DNA of 64,000 nucleotides from Taxillus chinensis (GCA_023512835.1 CM042085.1:40944189-41008188); one strand, 5' to 3'. Shown: positions 20,658 through 32,400, counted from the stretch's first letter. The notes: a model not told the origin generated them from the letters alone. Made by a program: numbers and translations.

Positions 20658-22175
20658 GTAGGTGTCCTTGAACTCCTTATGTTGATTCTGTTTTGGATCT
20701 GCACGAATTTATCATGATTTATGAAATTGAACATGAACCCTAGATTTTGGGAGAAATCCAATTCTGGGTTAGATCTAATGGTTTAGCACAAGAGTTGTGG
20801 TTAAGAACTGATTTAGATCATTGTAGAGATGTGTTTCTGTGATTTTGGGGGTGTATAACTGTGTATTTCATGATGGTTGAGAAGTCAACCATGGAAATTT
20901 GGGTTTAGATCTAGATTTATTGAATCTGCAATTATATGTGCGTATTTCTGTTGTTACTGTGTGATTTAGAGGCGTTCTGGACGCGTTTTGAGGTAGATAT
21001 GGTCGTCTATTGCGTAAAACGTGTGTTTGGGAGCGTCTGGGGATCGCTGGGTTGGTTCCAGACGAAGAACAGGCGAAAACGATGATGAATAGTACCCTGG
21101 GCGCGTTACTGAGTCGAAATGACAAAGATCTAAAGTTTTGAGTCGTAGGGTCGTAGTTCGTAGACCCATAGTTCGTAGACTCGTAGTTCGTAGACCCGTA
21201 GTTCGTAGGGTCGTAGTTCGTAGGTCGAAGTCGTAGTCCGAAGATCGAAGATCAAAGACCCGCTTCGAGTCTTCGAGGCGCGCTACGCAGCTACGAGTCG
21301 CAGCTCTAGCTACGAGTCTCCAAGGCACGCTGCAGTTCCGCGCTACGAGTCGCAGCTCCAACAGTGTAACTGGACACTGGACTGCACTGGACTGGACTAT
21401 AAGTATTATACTTAAGTTACAATGTAAATAACGAAATACCCCCCATATGGATTCAAAGAAAAATACTAGAAAAATTAATTCCCACTCTTTCAAAATCTGA
21501 AAATTGGGATTTTGTGTAAAATCTCGGAAAAATCTAGTTTTTCGTAAAGGTGAATTTTTGGAAAGTGGGGTTAGACATATCAGAAAAATCCTCAAAAATC
21601 ATATTATCTTATTTATGATATGGAGACCCAATGTTGGGACTTTTTATTGCAAGAAAATAGCTGCTATGGGTATCTCCTTCCTTAGTCAAGGAATGAGGAT
21701 CAACTTGTGAAGACTGGCTACAGTTCTGAAGGGAGTATTGTACACCTTAAGACCATATTGGTGTTGGTATATTGGGTTGTGGATTTGGGACTTGGGTTCT
21801 ATGACTTGTTGGGTTCTCACCGTGGAGCACAGATGATGTTATGTGGTTGACGGGGCAGGCATATGCGCCGATGGCAGGCCTGTGTGGCACTGTGGCCGTG
21901 GCAGGCATATGCGCCGATGGCAGGCCTGTGTGACACTATGTCCGGGCATATAGCGCTGTGGTAGGGCTGAGTGCCCTGAGCTGGGATCCTGTTGAGGATC
22001 GTGGACAAGCTGTCCTGATGTTTGTTTGCAGGCTGAGTCCTGATGATTGTGCACACTACACAGTGCACGAGTACACAGAGCATGTAGTATAGACTTGTAT
22101 GTTTGCATGATGTGGAGTGTTGGGGTCACCTACTGAGCTTGTCGCTCACCCCTACTTGCTGTTTACTTTTTTCAG
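20658..22175 (+). other. Candidate leader intron, element A LTR (3' copy)
   Basis: The donor TCCAG|GTAGGT at 20658 and the acceptor TTTACTTTTTTCAG at 22175 have GCTCACCCCT about 28 nt upstream of the AG. The exon-1 part of this copy has no ATG. It contains the 15-bp minisatellite. In the 5' LTR the acceptor AG is lost. Inferred by analogy with the other families. Confidence 0.45.
21153..21227 (+). repeat. 15-bp minisatellite, 5 units (element A 3' LTR)
   Basis: Five units of GTAGTTCGTAGACCC, against ten in the 5' LTR of the same element. Confidence 0.95.
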
Positions 22176-22543
22176 ATGTGACCCGAGGCTAGTGGAGGAC
22201 TTTCTTCCAGGAGGATGCCCACTACTCTGATGTATGATACAGTATTATATTCTGTATTGTTTTGTGTGTTATCCCGGACATTGGTCCGTGGACAGTTTTA
22301 TTTGCATACTTTTTGTGATGTGATGTCTGTATGACTGTTTAACTCATTGTATGCATGATGATATATGGGAAAGTACAGGATTACCCTTGATGTATGACTG
22401 TACAGGGTTGCATATTTGAGACAGCACCCGCAGTGTAGTCTCCATTGGTGCTAGTCACCAACCCCTTGACCTTTCGGGTGCGGGCAAGGGGAAGTCATGT
22501 TCCTAGTTCCGGGTTCCTTGGAATTTGGGGGCGTGACAGTGCG

Positions 22544-23106
22544 ATCCTCTCAGTGATGAACTCCCCCTCAGGTAGACATCCGGGAAAGAGGTCACGAGAC
22601 ATATAAGGGGGTATTACTTGGGTAATTAATAAGCATTTTCTTCCCCTTAGATCTTGCAATCCTCTCGATAGACATTTCTAGCTAAATGATTTAGATTTTG
22701 AGAATAGTGTTGTCTATCCTTTCGGAAACTTCACTTGAGAAGTTGATCAGACTGCCACTGTGATTTCATCCACCAGTATTCCGAGCTAACCTATTTCATT
22801 TCTTCAACTAGACCTGTTAATAGTGTAATCAATATGAAACAGCATTGGACATGAGGTGATACATGAAAATATGAATCATGAAATCCGAAGAAGAGTATAC
22901 TCATATAGTGTTAATTATGTCAGTTGAACAACTTCAGTCGGGAAACACAAGAATCCTCCCAGGATGAAGATATGAGAAAATTATCAGAAACATGATGCAT
23001 ATCAGTAGTAAACGTGATCAACATAAAATACAGTAAGTGTCTAACGCCCACTAAGAACTACGATGCATGTTCTGAAAGAGATGTTGTTAGATACATAAAT
23101 AAGGAT
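22544..23106 (-). other. Non-coding spacer between copia pol and env-like ORF (right part)
   Basis: No reading frame. 22597-22665 is the second half of an imperfect direct repeat of about 70 bp. The first half ends at 3074 plus 22544-22550 and is split by element A. On the minus strand both halves carry purine-rich AAGGGGAAG / ACGGGGGAGC runs. Confidence 0.6.
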
Positions 23107-23282
23107 CTATGCAGTAAGATCAAGCATACCTAGTTTTAAAAGAAGTTCAAAAAATCTTGCATCAGGTAAGGGCTTGGTAAGTATGTCTGCAAGTTGATCA
23201 TTCGTAGCAACATGTTCAAGTGATATGCGCTTTTTGAGAACATGATCTCGGATGAAGTGATACCTGACTTCAATGTGCTTTG
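23107..23282 (-). pseudogene. Copia pol, C-terminal end of RNase H
   Basis: Reads KHIEVRYHFIRDHV, then LEHVATNDQLADILTKPL, and a Leu-rich end, stopping at TAG 23109-23107. This is the highly conserved end of Ty1/copia RNase H. The upstream remainder of pol (protease, integrase, RT) is absent; the frame is cut by the B' LTR at 23283. Confidence 0.92.
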
Positions 23283-23576
23283 TGTAATGACCCGTGTTTT
23301 GGGAAGAACAAGCTGGAACGAAGATGAACAGTACCCTGGGCGAACGCTTGGGTTGAAAGGTGGAAGACCCGAAGATTTGTGTCGTAGGGTCGAAGACCGA
23401 GGGTCAAAGGTCGAAGACCGAGGGCCGAAGGTCTGAGGGTCGAATTTTGAAGGTTTGAGGGTTAAAGGTTTGATCTTCGAGACAGATCTTCGAGGCCGCG
23501 TTTCCAGCGATCTTCGAGGCTCCGAAGTGGTGATCTTCGAGGCAGTGTTCTACGAGACTTCGAGGGAGTGTTTCAT

Positions 23577-23765
23577 TTATCAAAGCTACGTCGTTTTGAT
23601 GGTGTGTTTCACTTATCAAAACTACATCGTTTTGATGGTGGGATTTCATTTATCAAAACTACGTCGTTTTGATGGTGGGATTTCATTTATCAAAACTATG
23701 TTGTTTTGATAAGTGAGGTCTATATAAGGAGGAGCTCTCTTTGTTTTAGGTTTAGGGTTTTTGTT
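23577..23765 (+). promoter_or_regulatory. Promoter of the B' LTR with four ACGT near-palindromes
   Basis: Four tandem copies, two with mutated cores (ACAT and ATGT in place of ACGT, i.e. CG-to-TG/CA changes). CTATATAAGG and TTTAGGTTTAGGG follow. Probably inactive. Confidence 0.6.
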
Positions 23766-23787
23766 ATCAGTCGCCGCAGCCGTCGCA

Positions 23788-23818
<31 letters not shown>

Positions 23819-23981
23819 GAGAGGGTTCTTGAGCGTTGCTGCTGGGGTGACTCGCGTGGGTGGACGGCGTCTAACGTGGGAGCAAGAGCAAGGAGGATCT
23901 TCCTGAGGTAGGGGTTTTGTTTCTCCTTGAACCTATCCCAGGGTTTTGGCCTTGTGATAGGCAGTCTGTTGTATATTCTGG

Positions 23982-23983
<2 letters not shown>

Positions 23984-24023
<40 letters not shown>
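23984..24023. repeat. (AT)n microsatellite
   Basis: Twenty perfect AT dinucleotides in the B' LTR, at a spot where sister LTRs have only a short ATAT segment. Confidence 0.98.
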
Positions 24024-24026
<3 letters not shown>

Positions 24027-24359
24027 AATCCATATATGTGTTATCTCCTATATGGATGTTGGCCTTCAATGGCGTATTTGCTTGGATATTTGTATATATG
24101 CCCGTGAGGCTGGGGATTACGCATGTTAGGTGTTCGATTTTATGTCTGTGTGACTAAGTTTGAGAGCCTGTAAATGTGTGCACGCTATGTGTTCGATGTT
24201 ATGCCTGTGAGACTATGCAAATCAAGTGTTTGATATTATGCCTGTGAGGCCACACATGTTATGTGTTTGATAATATGCCTGTGTAACTATGCACGTTATG
24301 TGTTTGAGGTTATGCCTGTGTGGCAGAAATGTATGTTATGTGTTTGATTGTATGATTGT

Positions 24360-24500
24360 TAGCCAGAGAGGCTGTGGGAACTGTTTGCCTGAGAGGTGGT
24401 TAAACATTTGCCCGGGAGGCGGTTAAACATTTGCCCAAGAGGCAATTAAATATTTGCCCGAGAGGCGGTTAAATTGTTTGCCTAGAAGGCTGTGAAATTG
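24360..24500 (+). repeat. Degenerate tandem repeat (B' LTR U5)
   Basis: About five units related to TTGCCCGAGAGGCGGTTAAA. It is the same class as in C and D, although the upstream LTR of B' is of B type, whose own LTR has a different 36-bp array here. Confidence 0.8.
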
Positions 24501-24524
24501 GTAGCTTGTGAGGCTGTGGAGCTA

Positions 24525-25334
24525 GCGTGGCTGGGGCTGTGGTTGCGCCCATTTGAGTGGTATTCATTCTCGAGTCTTTTTAAAATAACTTTTAGGCTAG
24601 TTAGGTTGGTATTTAGTAAATGATTTTCTGCTCTTAAGTCATGATACCATGCCTCTGTACTTCTGAAGTCAGCTATGTCTTTTTCAAGTTTAGCAACAAT
24701 AAATTCAAGACGTCTATTCTGATTTTCCATATCTTTGTACATTTGAATAATTATTAATCTCTCATTCTTTTCATGATCACATTCAGTAATAAGAGATTCT
24801 AATTTACTCATGAGCTCAAAGATAGAAGGTACCTCAGTATTTGCCATGAGGCAGACGTTCGGCTTTGGGGTTGGCTCATCATTAGAGGATTCCTCTTCTT
24901 CCGAGCCACTGATGTACTTTGTGACGAATGCCTTCCTCTTGTTCTTGCTGTTGTCTGAGGTGGAGCGTCGGGGAGTAACCTTGTTACTCTTCTCAGCCGT
25001 CTTAGATTTAGATTTACAATCCTTGGCCCAGTGACCGGGTTTCCCACAGTTGTAGCATTCTTGGGAACTTGACTCCGATCACTCCTTCCTTTTGGATAAT
25101 AATGAAGAGCCTCTTCTAAATCCTTTTCTACTTTTTCGTAGGAATCGCTCGAAGGATTTGACTAGAAGAGCTATTTCTTCTTCAGCGTCTGAGTCAGAGT
25201 TCCCTGACTCTTCCATATCATCATCATGTTGTATGCTGAAGCATTCCGTAGCTTTGAAAGCTACCCCCTTTTCTTTCTGAGCTATTTTCTCATCTCGGTC
25301 AGAGTATTTGAACCTAACCTCATGAGTCCGTAGC
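24525..25334 (-). pseudogene. Copia gag, C-terminal part with CCHC knuckle
   Basis: From 25334 downwards the frame continues the gag part at 60224: RTHEVRFKYSDRDEK..., an acidic stretch, a basic stretch, then the zinc knuckle CYNCGKPGHWAKDC (about 25055-25015). A long helical, coiled-coil-like region (MSKLESLITECDHEKNERL...) follows. An in-frame stop lies near 25080. The 3' boundary runs into the B' LTR and is not exact. Conserved Gly-His spacing identifies Ty1/copia gag. Confidence 0.88.
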
Positions 25335-26352
25335 TGTCACACCCCAATTTCCTTCCACTTGGAAATGAGTAGTGACTGCCCATGCCCGCACCCGAAGGGA
25401 CAAGGGGTTGGTGCAAGCACCTAAAAAGGACTTCTGGCACGGGTGCTGTCCCAAACCTGCACAACCAGGCTAACATGCCAAGGGGCATGCTCCTGCTCCC
25501 AAACCATGCACACAAACACAATTTGAACAACAACATCTCATTTTATTTTATTTCAAAGAATAAATGTTTATTACAACCCAGTCGGGGAAAAACCCCTATG
25601 AAGCCACAAATAAAAACCAAACCAAATTCCAAACACATAAAACCAGAGTACAACAAAGGAAATAACATAAAACCCCCAGCCTCAGGGGCCTAGCTCCTCA
25701 GCCTTCACCTACCGCCTTGCTAAACCCTGCAAAAAGAACAGTTTATAGGAGGGGTGAGCAAACCATAGCTCGGTAGGGATCCGGTCTCCCCCTGGACCCG
25801 TCCCGCTCTACAACATGCATGATATGTGTATGCTTGTGCTCGTGTCGTGTCTAAGGCTAAAGCAGCAAACATCACCCAGTAAACACTCTTTACCTGAGCC
25901 CGCACTGAAGGGCAGAGGACATGTAAGGACCCGTACCTTGAGTTAGTCAGTTTTACCTTCTGAGTGGAGTTTTTCTAGATTTTGACCTAGTAAATGGACT
26001 CCAATGAATTCACGTGCAAAAGGAAAGATGCTTAGAATGATGTCCTCTATCTACCACAGAAGTTTCAGGCCAAATGGACATGTATGTGAGGTGCACGTGA
26101 TATGGGTCCAATTCACGTGCAAGTGTGGTTGTCTTCTAAATGATGCAAGGAGGCTAGGGGTGAAGTTTGAGAGCATTTGGAGTGCATATGGAGTTGCACG
26201 TGAATTGGGGAATTCACGTGCAAATTGGCGTGCAGGCATATTTTTGCATGGTTCCCTTGGTTTTGTCATTCTAATGAACTTTCTCCAAAGGACCATGTTG
26301 AAATTCTGAGTATTTTGGCCTATATGGGTGCGGAAAGGTGCTAACTTGTGTG

Positions 26353-26465
26353 ATCAAAACTACGTCGTTTTGATGCTGGGATTCACTTAATCAAAACTAC
26401 GTCGTTTTGATGTTGTGTTCTCTATATAAGGAGGGGAAGCTCTCTGTTTTAGGTTTAGGGTTCTC
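26353..26465 (+). promoter_or_regulatory. Core promoter of element D
   Basis: Two ACGT near-palindromes (26353-26374, 26390-26411), CTATATAAGG at about 26422 and a TTTAGGTTTAGGG telo-box segment, in the same order and spacing as in C. Confidence 0.7.
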
Positions 26466-26600
26466 TTCAGCTGCTGCAGCCGTCGTAGAGAGAGAGTGAG
26501 CTAGAGAGAGAGAAGGAAGGGGAGTTCTTTGGTTCTTCCTGGAGCATCTTGCGTGGGGAGGACGGCGTTTAGCGCGGGAGCAAGGAAGATCTGTTTTAAG

Positions 26601-27391
26601 GTAGGGATTCTGTTCTTCCTAAATCCTCCTCTGTCCTAGGGTCCTAGGGCAGAATATGAGTTATCTGTTATATTATTTATATGTAAATTCATATAGGTGT
26701 GACCTCCTATATGAATGTTGGCCTTCAATGGCGATTTTGGTGTTTCTGGTGTTTGTGTGATGCATGAAAAGTGTTTGATAAAATGCCTGTATGACATGCC
26801 TGCTACATGTTTGATGAAATGCCTGTGGGAACTTAGCTGTGTGTGTATGCCCATTATGTGTTTGGTAATATGTCCGGGTGACTGGACTTGTGGTTTAGTG
26901 TATGTATGTATGCTGGATGTTTGCTCTATGGCCTGAATGGTTGGGTTTGTGCGCTTGTGAACGGGTGCACACCAAGTGTTTGGTTGTATGCTTGAGTGAC
27001 CATGTGTGTTGTGTACTTGACTGTGGTATCTGGCCTGAAGAGGCGGTTAAAGAACTTTGCCTGAGAGGCGATTAAACCATGGCCTGAAGAGGCGGTTAAA
27101 TCACTTGGCCTGAAGAGGCGGTTAAATCACTTGGCCTGAAGAGGCGGTTAAATAACTTGGCCTGAAGAGGCGGTTAAATCACTTGTGGTTAAAGTGTTAG
27201 CCTGTGTGGCAGTGGAAGATTGTAAATTGTTGATGTGGTTGTTATTATGTCCAGTTGAAATTATTGTATCACGACACCGCACTTGTACACATGGCATGTA
27301 GATGCTAGGAACATGGGATGGGTTGGGGAGACATGATCCCTACTTGAGCTGTGGTTGCTCACCCCTCCTACTGTGTTTGTTTGTTTTCCAG
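26601..27391 (+). other. Candidate leader intron in the element D 5' LTR
   Basis: Donor TTTTAAG|GTAGGG, acceptor TTTGTTTGTTTTCCAG|GG, with GCTCACCCCT about 30 nt before the AG. The preceding leader has no ATG. The equivalent signals in the 3' LTR are at 33921 and 34711. Confidence 0.5.
27032..27184 (+). repeat. About 26-bp tandem repeat, 6 units (element D U5)
   Basis: Six copies of the GGCCTGAAGAGGCGGTTAAA class. The 3' LTR has a matching array at about 34350-34505. Confidence 0.9.
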
Positions 27392-27710
27392 GGACTTACA
27401 GGCGTTAGGTGGATACACCAAGGTGGAAGACCCTCTCCACTTTATTGTTCATTTCAGTAATGTACTTTTTTTGATTTATGTAACCCCAGGGAGGGGAATG
27501 TACTAAGGGATTGAACTGTAATCAGGGACTTGGTTGTTTTGCGAACCTTTGATGTTTTGGAATTAAATAAAGATGTGGCTTATTTGATTTATTGTAATTG
27601 TTAGACTTGCTTGTGTGGCATCCAGTAATCCAACCCCATTGCCCTCCGTGTGGGTGAATGGGGAGTCACGTACCGGTTTCCTCGGGTTGGAAATCCGGGG
27701 CGTGACAATA

Positions 27711-27721
27711 TGGTATCGAGC
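27711..27721 (+). promoter_or_regulatory. Primer-binding site of element D (one base short)
   Basis: TGGTATCGAGC lies 3 bp after the LTR, missing the A of TGGTATCAGAGC. The primer site is rewritten from tRNA at each replication cycle, so this is either a post-insertion deletion or a sequence error at CAG. Confidence 0.85.
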
Positions 27722-27786
27722 ATGGTCTAGTTGGCCTAGGGTAGTGGGCGGACTTGGTTATCTTGAGTCCTTTGGAGGAGCCTGGA

Positions 27787-27812
27787 GGGACATGCCTGAT
27801 CAACATGGTCCT
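27787..27812 (+). other. Candidate dimerisation/packaging hairpin in the element D leader
   Basis: GGGACATG / CATGGTCC arms around CCTGATCAA, as in C. The leader from 27722 to 28113 has no gene. Confidence 0.45.
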
Positions 27813-28113
27813 CTTTGAGCCTCCAAGGTGTACTTAGGGTAGTCCAATCTTGTGGTAGGATTTGCATGCATTGGCATTAGGGCACTAGTTGCATTTGTTG
27901 TCATGTGTGAAGGATGTGCATAACATGATTATGTGTGAACTGTGCAACTCGAATATTCCAATGTGGACTGTCTTGTGTGCAATATTGGTTGATGCAATGG
28001 TTAAAATGTGTGTAATGCCATGTACGGCTTGACTTGATAATGAGGTAGAGGTAGTCAACTTGTTAGTAGTCAAACGCGTTCGACGTTTGTGCATCTTACT
28101 TCATGTAGTAAGA

Positions 28114-29430
28114 ATGCCACCGAGGAGAGTGACACGTGCGTCCGGGGCGATGGCTGATGAGTCATCTGCCCATGAGGGTCCGGGTGCGGGACCATCCGTT
28201 GGAGGGCATGCGTTGTTACCGGCACGGCTACAAGAAGGCATCCGGCTGGAGGTACGAGAGCTACGGGAGGGACTCCGGCGGGACGTTCGGGGAGGAGGTG
28301 CGCCGTGAGATGGCGGCACAGCAGATGGTGCCACCACCACCACCACCGGTGGGAGAGCCGCCTCGTGAGCGTGAGAGTTCGGCTGGGTGGTGTACCGACC
28401 CGTGCGAGAGGATGACGTGGTGACACGGTTCCGAAAGGAACAACCTCCGCGATTTAAGGGGGGAGAAGATCCTGTGGTAGGCGAGCGGTGGTTGAGGCGG
28501 ATTGAGCATGTGTTCTCCTTTCTCCTGCCCAGGGAGGAGGATAAGGTGCGACCGGCAATTCGGCAACTGGAGGGGGATGCTTTGGAGTGGTGGACGAGTG
28601 TTGCGGGGAGCCGTGCGGTCACGACTCATGTTTTGGGAGGAATTCTTGCAACTCTTCCATGATGAGTTCTTCCACGAATCGGTGAGATGGCGAAGAGGGA
28701 GGAATTTGGCAGCCTGAAGCAAGGATCAAAGACGGTGCCCGAGTATGAGCGGGAGTTCCGGAGCTTGAGTAGGTTTGCCCCCGAGACAAGGGCAAAGGAG
28801 GACCTGAAGGCCCACAAGTTCACTCTGGGTCTTAGGCCAGCCCTTAGGGAGAGGGTGGCGATTCTACGCTTGAGGACCTATCCTGAGGCCGTGGAGACGG
28901 CCCGTATAGCCGAGAGAGAGCCGGAAGGTGGGAGGCAGGCCCATCAGGGGGCGCCGGTTGCGAGTGGGCCTGATCGAGATGCGGGGTCCAAGAGGCTCAA
29001 GACGGAGGAGAGGGGTAGCAGCTTCTTTTCACGGTCGGGGTCGGACATCCGTGAAACCTGGGAGGTTCACCTTTGGCGGCGGAAGACAGGGTGGTCCATC
29101 CGGGGAGTCTACCGAGCGGATGCCACCGGCGTGGAGAGGAGGGTCACTTCAAAGGGGAGTGCCCCAAGAAGGACCGGCGATGCAACAACCGTGGACGAGA
29201 GGGTCATTTGCGCCGGGTTTGCGAAGTGGCAACAGGGGAACAGGGGGCGCGGCATCCGGCGTGAGGAGTGATGCTAGCTTCCATGCACCAGCGAGAGAGA
29301 CCGGCTCGTCGGTGGCCGGCTAGTCGGGCAGATCGAATCGGACCCGACCTCGGGGGAGGCCGGAGCGGCAGCAGACGAAGGCGGAGGCGCCTTGGCGGGA
29401 AGCGCCCAGTGAGTGAGCCGACCAGCGGCA
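28114..29430 (+). pseudogene. Element D gag, frameshifted
   Basis: ATG 28114 (MPPRRVTRASGAMADESS). It has the same organisation as C gag: acidic N-terminus, helical segment, poly-Pro near 28335, capsid-like core (VVTRFRKEQPPRFKGGED, FSFLLPREEDKVRPAIRQLEGDALEWW, LAPETRAKEDLKAHKFTLGL-type region) and a basic tail with the second knuckle as CNNRGREGHLRRVC (Cys2 replaced by Arg). It is interrupted by small indels near 28235, 28290, 28410 and 28640. Confidence 0.85.
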
Positions 29431-32400
29431 CGGGCCAAGGGAGGGTGTTTGCGCTGGAGGCAACGTACCCGGAGGAGGCTGAGCTACCACCCCCACCCGC
29501 TGAGGGTGGAGCAGGACCATCGGTGGTTAGAGGTACCCTCTTGATCTCCCGTACCTTAGCTTCTGTTCTTTTCGATACGGGTGCATCATGTTCGTTTGTT
29601 GCTGAGCTTGTAATAGACGGCTTGGGGTTAGCTTGTGTAGAAGCCGCAAGGCCCCTAGTTGTGGAGTCTCCGGTGGGAGGCATGATTGAGGTACGGAGAG
29701 TGTGTCGTGGACCGTGTGTTAACCATAGGCGAGGTGGAGCTGAGTTTTGACTTGCATGTAATGCCTTTGAGGACGTTTGACCTGATCTTGGGTATGGATT
29801 GGCTTATGGCTTTCCAGGCCAAGATAGATTGTTATCGGCGGCGTGTGACCTTCGTGACACCTGCAGGGACCTCTTGCACCCTGTAGGGGGAGTGGGATTG
29901 TGAGGCGAGTCGGGCCGGGCCAGTGTTGGACCAATGGGGTGCCATTACCCACAGGTTAGCAGCCCTGACCTTTGCTGAGGAGGGTAAGGTGGAAAGGAGG
30001 GTGTGGCCTGCTGTTGTGGACCAATTTCAGGATGTTTTTCCTGAGCAGTTGAGGAGTTTGCCACCTAAGAGGAGTGTGGAGTTCACCATTGAGTTGGTGC
30101 CAGGGACGGGTCCGATTTCCCAAGTAGCGTATCGTATGGGACCAGCCCGAGCCGAGGGAGCTGCAGAGGCAAATCGAGGAGTTGGGGGACCAAGGGTATA
30201 TCGGACCAAGTACCTCACCTTGGGGTGCCCCGGTGCTCTTTGCTAAGAAGGCCGATGGCACGCTTCGTCTCTCGCATCGACTACAGGAAGTCGAATTCGG
30301 TGGCTGTGAAGAACAAGTACCCGTTGCCTCGGATAGATGACTTGTTTGACCAATTGAGTGGGGCCCAGTGGTTTTCCAAAATAGATTTACGGTCGGGGTA
30401 TCACCAGGCTCAGGATTAGGGAGGAGGACATCCCTAAGACGGCTTTTCGGTGCAGGTATGGGCATTATGAGTGGGTAGTGATGCCTTTCGGGCTCACTAA
30501 TGCGCCAGCGGTGTTCATGCATTTGATGAACCAAGTCTTTGCCCCATACTTAGACTCGTTCGTGGTGGTGTTTATCGACGATATCTTGGTGTATTCCAAG
30601 ACCGAGAAGGAACATGTGGAGCACTTGGCAACAATGTTGCAAACCTTGAGGGACCAGCAACTTGTTTGCTAAGTTTAGCAAGTGTGAGTTTTGGCTGCAG
30701 GAGGTTCACTTTCTTGGCCATGTGGTGTCACTGAGGGAGTTAGGGTGGACCCGGCCAAGATTGAGGCCGTGGCATTGTGGGCGAGGCCAACCAACGTTTT
30801 TGAGATCCGTAGTTTTCTTGGTTTGGCGGGGTACTATCGTCGTTTTGTAGAGGGGTTCTCCCGTTTGGCGGCTCCTATGACGGCGTTGACTAGGAAAGGA
30901 GTGAAATTTGAGTGGACGGACAAGTGCCGGCGGGTGTTTGAGACTCTCAAAACCCGTTTGACCACCGCACCTGTGTTGAGGTTGCCTAGGGAGGATATTC
31001 CGTATGAGGTGTATTGTGATGCGTCCAGGATTGGTTTGGGGTGTGTGCTTATGCGGGAGCACGGTGTGGTAGCTTATGGGTCAAGGCAGTGAAGCCTCAT
31101 GAGCAGAATTATCCTACTCATGACCTTGAGTTAGCGGCTGTTATCTTCGCCCTAAGAGTTGGCAGCACTACCTCTTGGGGGAAAAGTTTGTAGTGTTCTC
31201 GGATCACAAGAGCCTTCGGTACATCTTTACTCAGAAGGACTTGAATTTGAGGCAAAGGAGATGGGTGGAGTATTTGCAGACCTTTGACTTTACTCTTGCC
31301 TATACCCCGGGCAAGGGTAATGTTGTGGCTGATGCGTTGAGCAAAAAAGGGAAAGCTGAGGTGGCTGTGAGAGAGTGGAAGCTGATGGAGCAGTTGGCGA
31401 CGTTACAGCTGCGGCTGTTGCTCATGATGGTGGGACAGTCCCGAGTCCTTTGGTGGTTGTGCCTGAGTTGTACCAGCGCGTCCGGGAGGGACAGCTGGGT
31501 GACATTGAGTGTGAGGTTCTCCGTGCCCGTATTGAGGCTGGGGAGCTATCTGGGGACTGGACAGAGGGTCCTGAGCATGAGTTGTCATTTCAGGGGCGGT
31601 TGGTCGTGGCTTCTTCCCTCAGGGATGAGGTGATGAGGGCGTTTCACCAATCTAGAGTTGCTGTGCATCCAGGGGGTACGAAGATGTATCATGCGCTTCA
31701 CGGACATTTTTGGTGGCCTGGGATGAAACGCGATGTAGCTGCCTTTGTTTCGCGGTGCCTCACGTGTCAGCAGGTGAAGGCTGAGCATCAGCGGCCGGCG
31801 GGCATGTTACAGCCCTTGCCCATAGCAGAGTGGAAGTGGGACCATATCGCGATGGATTTTGTGGATCGGTCTTCCACCCACCACCGGGAGGAAGGATATG
31901 ATTTGGGTAATTGTGGATCGACTCACAAAGTCGGCCCATTTCCTGGCTGTTCGTGAGCGGGACTCTATTGGGACCTTGAGTCAGCTGTACATGAACGAGA
32001 TTGTGAGACTGCATGGCGTACCCTCATCGGTTGTCTCAGACCGGGATTCGAGGTTCACTTCCCGTTTCTGGGCAGGTTTGCAGGAGGCTATGGGAACCAA
32101 GCTTCACCTGAGTACAGCCTTTCACCCTGAGACTGACGGTCAGACTGAGCGGACGAATCAGACCATGGAGGACATGTTGAGGGCTTGTGTGCTAGATTTT
32201 GGGGGTTCGTGGGCAACTCACCTTCCTTTGGTGGAGTTTGCCTACAACAACGATTATCAGGCATCCATTGGGATGGCTCCTTTTGAGGCGTTGTATGGAC
32301 GGCCGTGTCGATCCCCTTTGTGTTGGACCGAGGTGGGGGAGATGGCTCTCTTGGGACCGCAGTTGGTTCAAGAGGCTACCGAGAAGGTCAAGTTGATTCG

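Larger units (their letters stand above)
3075..22538 (+). mobile_element. Element A: Ty3/gypsy Tekay/Del-type chromovirus with element C inserted
   Basis: Bounded by 5' LTR 3075-5531 and 3' LTR 20155-22538 (TG...CA ends) and by a perfect 5-bp target duplication GTGCG at 3070-3074 and 22539-22543. Inside are the PBS, gag (split by C), PR, RT, RNase H, integrase, chromodomain-like tail and PPT. The two LTRs differ by many substitutions and repeat-number changes, so A is clearly older than C, D and B. It inserted in the non-coding part of the copia element. The protein is killed mostly by in-frame stops. Confidence 0.95.
20155..22538 (+). repeat. 3' LTR of element A
   Basis: 2384 bp, TGTAAAAACTCG...GGGGCGTGACA. 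Relative to the 5' LTR it has five instead of ten 15-bp units, an extra GGTCAATGATTGACTA-type repeat near 20455-20485, a longer GA run (about 20566-20590) and a contracted repeat near 21855-21960. Confidence 0.95.
23283..24524 (+). mobile_element. Truncated LTR B' (B-type chromovirus LTR)
   Basis: Starts TGTAATGACCCGTGTTTTGGG and matches the LTR start of element B. It then contains four ACGT near-palindromes (about 23577-23712), CTATATAAGG, a telo-box, a GA run, donor-like GAG|GTAGGG at 23908, an AT run and U5 repeats. The last part of U5 is missing and the sequence passes into copia gag at about 24510-24545. An insertion followed by a deletion that removed the LTR end and most of the copia pol explains this. 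The right boundary is approximate. Confidence 0.75.
25922..27707 (+). repeat. 5' LTR of element D
   Basis: 1786 bp, TGTAAGGACCCG...GGGGCGTGACA. U3 has CACGTG-containing inverted repeats (GCACGTGAATTGGGGAATTCACGTGC is centred near 26210), two ACGT near-palindromes and a TATATAAGG box. U5 has six repeat units of the C type. Confidence 0.95.

Noticed and set aside
23984..24023. (AT)20 as a replication origin or matrix attachment site
   Set aside because: A simple microsatellite inside an LTR explains it; nothing else supports an origin.
24810..25280. Plus-strand ORFs overlapping the copia zinc knuckle
   Set aside because: They are shadows of the minus-strand gag reading CYNCGKPGHWAKDC.
26003..26309. 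Small secreted-looking plus-strand ORF in U3 of D (also 33409, and minus copies at 36024, 52418 and 59855)
   Set aside because: It is repeated wherever this U3 occurs and crosses CACGTG inverted repeats and promoter sequence. No domain is recognisable.
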